From Candidatus Thorarchaeota archaeon (GTDB lineage Archaea > Asgardarchaeota > Thorarchaeia > Thorarchaeales > Thorarchaeaceae): 22,238 nucleotides of DNA. Both the position numbers and the translations under genes were made by a program. Shown here piece by piece: positions 15,888-22,238 of the stretch; within the stretch, counting starts at the first letter, position 1; each line of letters opens with the position of its first letter. The notes under the pieces were generated by a model, which was not told the DNA's origin, did not search any database, and saw only the letters and a list, made by a program, of their open reading frames with translations. The DNA lies in contig SDOA01000066.1 in assembly GCA_004524595.1 (NCBI GenBank), forward strand, positions 1-22,238, read 5' to 3'.

Positions 15888-16011
15888 TCTTGGTCCGTGA
15901 ATAACGATAAGACCTCATCACCTCCTATTTCTATGGACATCGTTAATCTTTGAATCATATTTCGACAAAATCAGAAATGCTAAAAAGGAACCTGAATCGA
16001 ACCCAGTCTAT

Positions 16012-16019
16012 CTATATAT
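16012..16019 (+). promoter_or_regulatory. TATA element for the polyprenyl synthase gene
   Basis: CTATATAT lies 36-43 nt before ATG 16055, the spacing expected for an archaeal promoter with a leader of about ten bases. It falls inside a longer upstream open frame and therefore argues against the ATG at 15950 as the start. Confidence 0.6.
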
Positions 16020-16054
16020 CGAGAGGGTCTGATTTGGATTTCGAAAAGGTAACA

Positions 16055-17113
16055 ATGACCGAGCTAAAAGCTGTCAATGAAGCTCTTGAGGAATTTCTTG
16101 ACACTCGTGTTGAGAGAGCTAAAACTTTGAGTCCTGCACATGTGCAATACTACGATTACATCAAAGAATACATGATGCGTGGCGGAAAGCGTTTCAGACC
16201 AATCGCTGTGATGATTGCTTATAAGGCAATTACAGGAGATACCCCTCCAGAGAGCTTCTATAGAGCTGCTTGTTCGGTTGAAATTCTCCATAATGCATCT
16301 CTGTTGCACGATGATCTCATCGATCATGATGAAACAAGACGAGGTGGACCCACTTTCCATGCAAAGTATCGTGATTGGTACATGAATACAGTATCTTCGA
16401 ATCCAGAAAAGGCAGCACACTTTGGAATGACAGCTGCAATTCTCGGTGGGGATTCCCTCATGAACCTCGGCGCAGCTGCAATTACGGAATCCAATCTTGA
16501 TCCAGATATTGCTGTTGAATGTCATGCATTGTATCAGAAGAGCTTTGAAGAATTAGTAGAAGGGGTGCTTCTGGAGATGACTATGATTAACAACCCCAAG
16601 GCTACAGCTGAGATGTACTTGGATATGATAAGGATGAAAACTGCAGTCCTTCTCGAAAAAGCTCTCTTAATGGGCGGTGTCCTTGGAAGAGCAACGAAGT
16701 CTCAACTACAGGCACTGAGTGAATTTGGTGTAAAAGTAGGTCAAGCTTTTCAAATTCAAGACGACGTACTTGGTTCATTTGGTGATGAAGATGTGACAGG
16801 GAAAGCTGCTGATGGTGATATCAAAGAAGGCAAGAAAACAATGCTCCTTCTTGAAGCTGAAAGATTATGCAATTCATCTCAAAAAGAACGACTATCTCAA
16901 TTACTAGGAAATGTTCAAATTACGGATCACGAAGTTGAAGAAGTTCGTAGTATTTTCTGTGATAGCGGAGCATTAGAATCGACAGGCGAGCTGATGAAGA
17001 AGCTCCTTATTGGAGGGCAGACTGCACTGGACAAGGCTAATCCTCCTTTCAATACTACGTATAAGCAATACATGTTGAACCTTTCAGATTTCCTTGTAAA
17101 GAGAGATTATTAA
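16055..17113 (+). CDS. Polyprenyl diphosphate synthase (geranylgeranyl diphosphate synthase type)
   Basis: All-alpha trans-prenyltransferase, 352 aa from ATG 16055, that extends allylic diphosphates with isopentenyl diphosphate to provide side chains for archaeal ether lipids or longer isoprenoids. GGKRFRP marks the IPP-binding region. The first aspartate-rich motif is DDLID followed by ETRRGG, and the second is QIQDDVLGSFGD, with the KEGKKT lysines after it. The fifth residue before the first motif is Ala, where many archaeal C20 synthases have Phe or Tyr; this residue influences chain length. A longer than usual loop follows the RRGGPTFH block. The start was chosen from the TATA box at 16012-16019 and AAGGT before the ATG; an in-frame ATG at 15950 would add 35 unconserved residues. 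The stop overlaps that of the opposing gene. Confidence 0.9.
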   Translation: MTELKAVNEALEEFLDTRVERAKTLSPAHVQYYDYIKEYMMRGGKRFRPIAVMIAYKAITGDTPPESFYRAACSVEILHNASLLHDDLIDHDETRRGGPTFHAKYRDWYMNTVSSNPEKAAHFGMTAAILGGDSLMNLGAAAITESNLDPDIAVECHALYQKSFEELVEGVLLEMTMINNPKATAEMYLDMIRMKTAVLLEKALLMGGVLGRATKSQLQALSEFGVKVGQAFQIQDDVLGSFGDEDVTGKAADGDIKEGKKTMLLLEAERLCNSSQKERLSQLLGNVQITDHEVEEVRSIFCDSGALESTGELMKKLLIGGQTALDKANPPFNTTYKQYMLNLSDFLVKRDY

Positions 17114-17757
17114 GGTGGGTAGGCTTGATTTCCCGATTCGATGATTCTAAGACTAAGTAGAACAACTTCCTCTCCCTTAGAATCAATAAATCGCTCCATA
17201 TCCCTGTAAGTCTGTGGTAGGTTCTCTCGAACATATCGTAGAAAATCTTCTCTTGATTCTGCAAGTGCATGACGCATTGCTTCTATGTGGTTGATCATTG
17301 TAGGCTGACCAATCTTTCTGTTGATGAATGGCTGTCTGGGTATGCTTTTCTCTAAAATTCTAATAATCCTCTCTGCTAATGCTTTAGACTCGCTTACAAT
17401 CTGTTCTCCTTTTGGTCGCTTCTCCAATTTTTGTCTTTCTTCAGATATTTTAGCTCTCTCAATGAATTCCTTTACTTCTTCAGGTGTGAGTACTTCCTCA
17501 TCAATATCTGATTCAATGACTAATCGTTTCCAAGCTCGTTTTCTTTGAAAATCAACTGGCGCAAGGTAACCCTTTGCTTCCATATCCTTTAGATATTTAC
17601 GAAACATATCTTCAGTCATTAGGGAACTCGATGCTGACATAACTAGGAATTTTTGAAAGAGAACTGCCTCAAACTCAATGACTGCCCAGCCAAAGGCACG
17701 TACAATACCTATCTCAATCTCTCTTTCCATTTCTTCTGAACGCATCCCTATAGACAT
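17110..17757 (-). CDS. Hypothetical helical protein, possibly winged-helix
   Basis: A 215-aa soluble, charged and mostly helical protein that I do not recognise. Residues about 25-85 have the pattern of a winged helix-turn-helix: hydrophobic helices, then YLKDMEAKGYLAP and a basic hairpin-like QRKRAWKRLVI strand, which would suit a DNA-binding regulator. Residues 90-130 are Lys/Glu-rich and may form a coiled coil, and the C-terminal third is helical. No enzyme motif, cysteine cluster or membrane segment is visible. GGTGGGG lies 5 nt before the ATG at 17757. It converges with the polyprenyl synthase, the two TAA stops sharing TTAA at 17110-17113. Monocistronic as far as can be seen. Confidence 0.7.
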   Translation of the reverse strand: MSIGMRSEEMEREIEIGIVRAFGWAVIEFEAVLFQKFLVMSASSSLMTEDMFRKYLKDMEAKGYLAPVDFQRKRAWKRLVIESDIDEEVLTPEEVKEFIERAKISEERQKLEKRPKGEQIVSESKALAERIIRILEKSIPRQPFINRKIGQPTMINHIEAMRHALAESREDFLRYVRENLPQTYRDMERFIDSKGEEVVLLSLRIIESGNQAYPP

Positions 17758-17905
17758 CTTTACCCCACCGATGTCTCATGAATCTACTGTATTATTGTAT
17801 AGAGAACATATGAAGATTTGCGGATGGAATCCATTTCGATTTTTACTATTAAATTAATAAGAAAATGGAAAACTTGACTATTTTTCTCAGTTGAAACTCT
17901 GAAGG

Positions 17906-17957
17906 AAAAAAAAACAAGGAGAGGTGCAGTATTGACTTAGAATACTGCAGCCCTCTT
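17906..17957 (-). terminator. Hairpin/T-run terminator of the surface hydrolase operon
   Basis: GCAGTATT (17926-17933) pairs perfectly with AATACTGC (17941-17948) around a 7-nt loop. GAGAGG (17919-17924) pairs with CCTCTT (17952-17957, one G-U in the + sense) below a small internal loop. Read on the minus strand, the hairpin is followed by a run of nine T (17914-17906). It lies about 30 nt after the stop of the phospholipase-like gene. Confidence 0.75.
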
Positions 17958-17989
17958 CTCATCAACCTTCATGGTCAATAGTATTTCTA

Positions 17990-19945
17990 CTATCTATGTC
18001 TTGATTTTGTAACAATCACAATGATTACTATTACAACCAGGATTCCAATAGCCACTCCAAAAAGCAACATTGGACTGGGTGGTATTGTTCCTCCCGTTCC
18101 GGTAGTGGTCGAAGTAGTCGTGTTAGTAGCTGTCGTAGTTGTGGTTATAGATGTTGAAGTTGTAGTAGTTGTGATAGCTGGCCACTCAATTGTAAAATAC
18201 GCCCGTACAGCAATATTACCCGTAGTATCCTCTGCTTCAATCAAGAAATCGACAATACCATTTTCTACATCTGAAATCGTAGCTGCAAAATTAATGCCAT
18301 CACCAGTTTCCATTGGTAATATGATGTTGTGTGTTCCATTATTGTATTTGAGTGCAGCTCCAACAACGCCACCAGGATCTGAAGCAGTCAATGTGACTGT
18401 TACATTTTGTCCTTCAACTGGAGAGGTAGGTGTCCATTGGATATTACTTATTCTTGGACCAACTTCGTCAACATCAGGTATTGCATCTTCAGATCTATTT
18501 CCCATCGCCCAATCAAGAAAGTTCTCTAATAGTTGGATGTTCTCGAAATATGGGTCTCCATGGTCAAAATCACTAAAGAATGTTGTACCTCCCACAAAGA
18601 GTCTAGTTGTTCCTATCTCCTCTGCCGCAGCAAGTGGTATTTGATTGCCCCATTCACCATCCATTACATTATCATAGATAACATTGATTGCTGGAGGTTG
18701 TTGATTTGTCTGATATGCTGTGACATCTGCGTAGATGATTGGTAGAATCGGGTCATCATCAATGAAGTATAGACTGCTTGGTGAGAAGAATGAAACACTA
18801 TCAACATCATATGTTAGATTAACAGTATCTGAAGGATTGCGAATTGTTGTTATATCATTGTACCATGGATTATAAGTTCCTTCCATGTAGACATTGTCAT
18901 CATTTATCCTGATGTTAGAACCTAGTTCAATAAGGATTTGATTCATAATATTATTGTCTTTATAGATGTCAAAATCTCCTCTTCCTGTTAGTAGAATTGC
19001 TTTGTTTCCACTTTGTGACCATGTTGTTATTGCAGCAAGCTCGTCAACAGTGTAAGTGGTTTCAGCACAGGTCATGATAAGGAGATCCACCGTTGCAAGA
19101 TTGGAGAGCGTTATTTCGGTTTCTTGTTCAATGAGTTCGAAGCCATTTATTGCAAGAGTTTGATTAATTGCAGTAAGTTGATTTGGTGCATAATCATTCC
19201 CGTGGGCAAAGTCAATCATTGCCACATATTCATAAGTAATTATTACATCTGGAGCCTCTATACCCAAGGTAAGATTGTAGAATAACGATAGTACACCATC
19301 AATTGCCATAGAAAGGCAATCTTCAGTCAGTGCTTTTATTGTGGAATTAGTTGCAATCGCCTCAGATTCTCCGTCCGGATAAGCGTCACGCACTACATCA
19401 TAGTATTGATTCGAGTAGACTGCTGAGTCGACCACCAACTGGCTTACGTTAGTAACCATCGATTCTGTAGGGGTTGCGATGGTCAGACCATCCAGATTAT
19501 AGTTGATATCAGTCTCATATGCTGGATGACCGACCCACCATTCATCTGTATGAACAGGAATACAAGGATCCGCAAAGTAGTGAGTCATTACACCTGCTGC
19601 GAAAAACCCATCTTCCCACTGTCCTAGCGTGAAGTTCGCTCTTGCAAAATCATACCATAGAGCTGCTGAGGATGGTGCGTTTCCATAGCCTGTATCAGGA
19701 TAATATAGATGGTTCTCCCAATCTTGCCATAGTACATCTGGAGCTACTGCACCACTCAATAGTTCTTCAGTATAGTAATTGAAAGCATTTGCCCAACTAC
19801 TATTACTAATGTTATCTATTGCTTTGTTTACAATGAAATAGTGTGTTTGTTGTCCCCATGCATCAGTCTGCGGTATGGGAAAGAATGCAATAGATGTGAT
19901 CAATGGTAGAATTAGAATAATTAGTATGATACTTGATTTTTTCAT
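17990..19945 (-). CDS. Membrane-anchored surface protein with zinc-dependent phospholipase C-like domain
   Basis: A predicted extracellular protein of 651 aa. A signal peptide (Lys-Lys, hydrophobic 5-24) probably ends at Ala29, leaving Trp30 as the mature N-terminus; in bacterial zinc phospholipases C the N-terminal Trp is itself a zinc ligand. The other ligands follow in order: H35, D70, H79, then H122, D126 and H132 with the +4/+10 spacing of clostridial alpha-toxin, and H140 with E144. Residues about 240-495 resemble a GATase-like domain (IVVITY start, DLLIMTCAE, GNKAILLTGRG). Residues about 500-588 look like an Ig-type beta-sandwich. A Thr-rich stalk (592-617), one membrane helix (626-645) and the basic tail KSRHR end the chain. 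It follows the PHP-domain gene by 70 nt and shares its architecture. The substrate is unproven; a phosphodiesterase of other type is possible. Confidence 0.82.
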   Translation of the reverse strand: MKKSSIILIILILPLITSIAFFPIPQTDAWGQQTHYFIVNKAIDNISNSSWANAFNYYTEELLSGAVAPDVLWQDWENHLYYPDTGYGNAPSSAALWYDFARANFTLGQWEDGFFAAGVMTHYFADPCIPVHTDEWWVGHPAYETDINYNLDGLTIATPTESMVTNVSQLVVDSAVYSNQYYDVVRDAYPDGESEAIATNSTIKALTEDCLSMAIDGVLSLFYNLTLGIEAPDVIITYEYVAMIDFAHGNDYAPNQLTAINQTLAINGFELIEQETEITLSNLATVDLLIMTCAETTYTVDELAAITTWSQSGNKAILLTGRGDFDIYKDNNIMNQILIELGSNIRINDDNVYMEGTYNPWYNDITTIRNPSDTVNLTYDVDSVSFFSPSSLYFIDDDPILPIIYADVTAYQTNQQPPAINVIYDNVMDGEWGNQIPLAAAEEIGTTRLFVGGTTFFSDFDHGDPYFENIQLLENFLDWAMGNRSEDAIPDVDEVGPRISNIQWTPTSPVEGQNVTVTLTASDPGGVVGAALKYNNGTHNIILPMETGDGINFAATISDVENGIVDFLIEAEDTTGNIAVRAYFTIEWPAITTTTTSTSITTTTTATNTTTSTTTGTGGTIPPSPMLLFGVAIGILVVIVIIVIVTKSRHR

Positions 19946-19973
19946 AATATTGATATCTGCTAAAGTGAGTATT

Positions 19974-20009
19974 AAGTGGTGCGCTCAACTATGTCAAACG
20001 CACTCACTT
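19974..20009. repeat. Intercistronic hairpin between the two surface hydrolase genes
   Basis: AAGTGGTGCG (19974-19983) pairs with CGCAC-T-CACTT (19999-20009), a 10-bp stem with a single bulged T and a 15-nt loop. It begins just past the stop of the upstream (PHP) gene, leaving about 28 nt before the next ATG. With no T-run on the minus strand, RNA processing, mRNA stabilisation or partial attenuation is more likely than full termination. Confidence 0.5.
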
Positions 20010-20015
20010 ATTCTC

Positions 20016-22238
20016 TTATTTCTTGAACTTTACAATAATAATAGCTATTATGACGATTCCAACACCTGCCCCTGCGATAATTATCAAGAGGTTTGTATCA
20101 AATGGCATACCATTACTTGTGGTTGTGGTTGTATTTGTTGTAGGTGTCGTACTTGTCGTATTTGTTACTGTACTACCTAATGTTAGTATTTCCTCTCCAA
20201 TGGAGTATGTGTTCCCCTCATTCGTAAGCACATTAAGGTGAATGTCAAGCTCGGTACCGGGTATAAAAGGACCCAAAGCATAAAGAAACTGATCCCAACC
20301 TCGTTCCATTACAACTGCCTCTTCGCCTGAACCATCATTATAGATAACAGATACGGAACCTATCTCTCCTCCCGATGCACGTCCCATCCAAAAAGTGATA
20401 TCCACCATGTATCCTTCTGATTCTTCCCGAGTATCATATGTGACGTTTTCAATGATTCCTCTCATTGGAATCAGTATTGGATTGATGAAATCAGTCGTGT
20501 TGAATGAGTATAGACTCAATCCAAAGATGACTAATCCATATTGTAAGGTCCGGAACTCCATTGTAGCTATATTGGTGCTTTTAGCACCTGCAATAATGAC
20601 ACACTCTGGATTATCAAAGGTAACGCCAATTCTAACGAATGCATGTCCATTGATTTCAACACCATATGTATGATTATTATTTATTGTTATAGTAGTTTGA
20701 TAGTCAGTTTTGGTATCAAAATAGGTCGGTATATCAAATGTTAGATTGATACCAAGCATCACTTGAGAGGTTGCATTCTGGGCAAATTTTATAGCTCGTC
20801 CTGGGTTATAATTTTCCAAGCATCTTTGAGCTTCTTCCAAATACAGAGATGATAATTCAACATCATTCCCCGCATCTATTAAATCTTGGAGTAAATCTTG
20901 ACCTGCTGATATCGCTGCTTCAGCTTCAGCTTCTATCTCAAAATACCTCTCTACCCAGGCTTCTTGTCCGAAAATCATGTTGTTGTAAGGGTCGATGACC
21001 ACAATACGTTTGTTAAGTACTGCATCTACGATGTCCCAATCTGTAACCCGGCCATTTGGTCCGCTTGGATTCTCAACGAAAATTGCATTTCGTAAACCGT
21101 CCTCTTTGGCAGTGTGAGTGTCTGCTGCTCCATAGAAACAATCCGTAAAACCATCTTCTCCACAACCAAAGAAGAATCCTCTGTTGTTGATCTCAATTGC
21201 ATCATACCCAATTTCGTTTCGAGCTTCATATACTGGAGCATAGTCAGCTCCTATAGTTGGGTGACATAGTGTTGCAATTGCTCCTTGGGCATGTATTAAA
21301 TCGACGCCCTCTTGTTGATCACCAGTAAAAATATTCTCAGTCAATGGAAATCCTAAAGTATGCTTTATTCCAGATAACTCTGCACCTATGATCATAGGCA
21401 AATCAAGGTGATTTGTTTCTACAAGGGATTTCATTGCAAGAGCACCGGTAATTCCATTAATAGATGCTGGCAGATTGTAAGAGTGGTCCGTCATGACAAA
21501 AAAGTCGTAGTTAAGTCTCAATCCTTTCTCAAGCATCTCTTGTGGTGTACTCGCTCCATCACTATGGGTTGTATGATCATGGATTGCACCTACAAACATC
21601 TCATAGCTTTCAACTTCCTCCGATGATAGAGATGGTCCTGGTCCAACCGTTATTGTTGCAACGGATGGAATGTCTACAATTCTAGTCGGGTTCCCAGCCA
21701 GCCAATCAACGACATTGAGTGAGAATTGGAAATGTGAGTTTCCAAAACCAGCTGAATTCTTGCGATACATATAGAATGGACCAGGTCCTCCAACACAGAC
21801 AACCTTTCCCAATCCTGATTCGGCTGCTGCAACAATCGTTCCTTTTGTTGAATCTATTATTGGAATAGCAGGAGTGGTGACGCTCAACGATGTTGATGCA
21901 ATATCATCGCCTTTTGTGTGATATGAAGTGACGCTGTATGTAATATTATGCGTACTAAATGTTGAGATCAATTCGTTGACAGTATTAGATTGAAATGTGA
22001 TGCCATAAGTAGTAGATATTGGATTCAAGTTTGTACCTCGGAATCCCCAATAATTACTGGAGTCTGCTCCAACGAGAAGGAGCCCTCCTCCATTATCAAC
22101 AAATGAGAGAACTGCACTGATCTCTCCAGCTGTTAGGGCAATTACAGGGAAGAATAGAACAAGAATATCATATTCAGCAAGAATCCCTGAATCTAGACTC
22201 TCATTGAAATTTGTATCTGATTCATATCCGTTTACATC
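20016..22238 (-). CDS. Membrane-anchored surface protein with PHP (CehA/McbA-like) metallohydrolase domain, N-terminus off window
   Basis: The frame is open to the window end, giving 740 visible residues; the TTG at 22028 is internal. Numbering from the window edge, residues 1-185 form a GATase-like region (EYDILVLFFP, NGGGLLLVGAD, then VGGPGPFY and VDWLAGN). Residues about 212-400 are a PHP-type phosphoesterase domain with every metal-binding element: HDHTTHSDG (220-228), TDH (250-252), GAELSG with E287, CHP with H326, and ADTH with D373/H375. Helices about 430-500 carry Ala/Glu-rich repeats, then comes a beta-rich region, a Thr-rich linker near 700, one membrane helix and a KFKK tail. An N-terminal signal peptide is expected upstream but cannot be seen. 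CehA/McbA relatives hydrolyse carbamate or phosphoester substrates; the substrate here is unknown. It heads an operon with the phospholipase-like gene. Confidence 0.82.
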   Translation of the reverse strand, partial: DVNGYESDTNFNESLDSGILAEYDILVLFFPVIALTAGEISAVLSFVDNGGGLLLVGADSSNYWGFRGTNLNPISTTYGITFQSNTVNELISTFSTHNITYSVTSYHTKGDDIASTSLSVTTPAIPIIDSTKGTIVAAAESGLGKVVCVGGPGPFYMYRKNSAGFGNSHFQFSLNVVDWLAGNPTRIVDIPSVATITVGPGPSLSSEEVESYEMFVGAIHDHTTHSDGASTPQEMLEKGLRLNYDFFVMTDHSYNLPASINGITGALAMKSLVETNHLDLPMIIGAELSGIKHTLGFPLTENIFTGDQQEGVDLIHAQGAIATLCHPTIGADYAPVYEARNEIGYDAIEINNRGFFFGCGEDGFTDCFYGAADTHTAKEDGLRNAIFVENPSGPNGRVTDWDIVDAVLNKRIVVIDPYNNMIFGQEAWVERYFEIEAEAEAAISAGQDLLQDLIDAGNDVELSSLYLEEAQRCLENYNPGRAIKFAQNATSQVMLGINLTFDIPTYFDTKTDYQTTITINNNHTYGVEINGHAFVRIGVTFDNPECVIIAGAKSTNIATMEFRTLQYGLVIFGLSLYSFNTTDFINPILIPMRGIIENVTYDTREESEGYMVDITFWMGRASGGEIGSVSVIYNDGSGEEAVVMERGWDQFLYALGPFIPGTELDIHLNVLTNEGNTYSIGEEILTLGSTVTNTTSTTPTTNTTTTTSNGMPFDTNLLIIIAGAGVGIVIIAIIIVKFKK

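Noticed and set aside
15985..16005. Minus-strand GGTTCGATTC, resembling a tRNA T-loop
   Set aside because: The flanking arms do not form a 5-bp T-stem, and no acceptor stem, anticodon arm or D-loop can be assembled around it.
18070..18180. Simple-sequence repeat tract on the + strand (GT-rich)
   Set aside because: It is the reverse complement of the Thr codons in the stalk of the surface protein, so it is coding low complexity and not an independent repeat element.
18021..18644. 207-codon + strand frame opposite the phospholipase-like gene
   Set aside because: Antisense shadow: its Val-rich stretch is produced by the Thr codons of the opposite strand, and the minus-strand gene has clear domains.
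22026..22028. TTG at 22028 as the start of the PHP-domain gene
   Set aside because: The frame continues open to 22238 with protein-like GATase-type sequence, so the true start is beyond the window end.
1..22238. CRISPR array, insertion sequence or prophage
   Set aside because: No regularly spaced direct repeats, transposase, integrase or attachment-site-like duplication was seen on either strand.

Overview
The window looks archaeal and most likely comes from an Asgard archaeon, with Thorarchaeota/Lokiarchaeota-like lineages as the best guess. The reasons are a divergent archaeal EF-2 of the type described as a second EF-2 copy in Asgard genomes, an archaeal-style isoleucyl-tRNA synthetase, a tetraether-lipid-synthase-like radical SAM enzyme, an isoprenyl diphosphate synthase, a TldD/TldE pair, and two secreted proteins that end in a Thr-rich stalk, one membrane helix and a short basic tail. 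Base composition is moderately AT-rich and promoters look like archaeal TATA elements. I see no phage or insertion-sequence genes, CRISPR array, tRNA or rRNA.

Layout. Bases 1-1845 hold the 3' part of the EF-2-like gene, closed by a strong hairpin/T-run terminator. An M20 metallopeptidase (1966-3297, +) converges with ileS (3299-6499, -), with one base between the stop codons. Then follow on + a zinc-ribbon protein of unknown function with a MazG-like NTP pyrophosphohydrolase (6783-7785), and the Tes-like radical SAM gene (7905-9551) with its own terminator. The gap 9552-10117 is the longest non-coding stretch. It contains a possible decayed minus-strand coding fragment and a GC-richer segment that folds on the + strand into a 14-bp stem with three G-U pairs, which is a candidate structured RNA.

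A minus-strand pair follows (10118-12012): a methyltransferase downstream of a fucose-isomerase-like protein. It is divergent from a plus-strand run of PhzF-like protein, TldD, TldE and polyprenyl synthase (12137-17113). The divergent intergenic region carries two inverted repeats, one centred on a TATA-like sequence. The polyprenyl synthase converges with a small helical, possibly winged-helix protein (17110-17757, -), their stop codons overlapping on TTAA.

The right-hand 4 kb is a minus-strand pair of cell-surface hydrolases. The upstream one (PHP-type, 20016 to beyond the window end) and the downstream one (zinc-dependent phospholipase C-like, 17990-19945) both combine a metal-dependent phosphoesterase-like domain with a GATase-like domain, a beta-sandwich-like region, a Thr-rich linker and a C-terminal membrane anchor. 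They end at a hairpin/T-run terminator and are the best candidate here for an undescribed functional unit. Tes and the isoprenyl synthase link the window to archaeal membrane lipid synthesis, and the surface phospholipase-like enzyme could act on foreign ester lipids; that link is inference.
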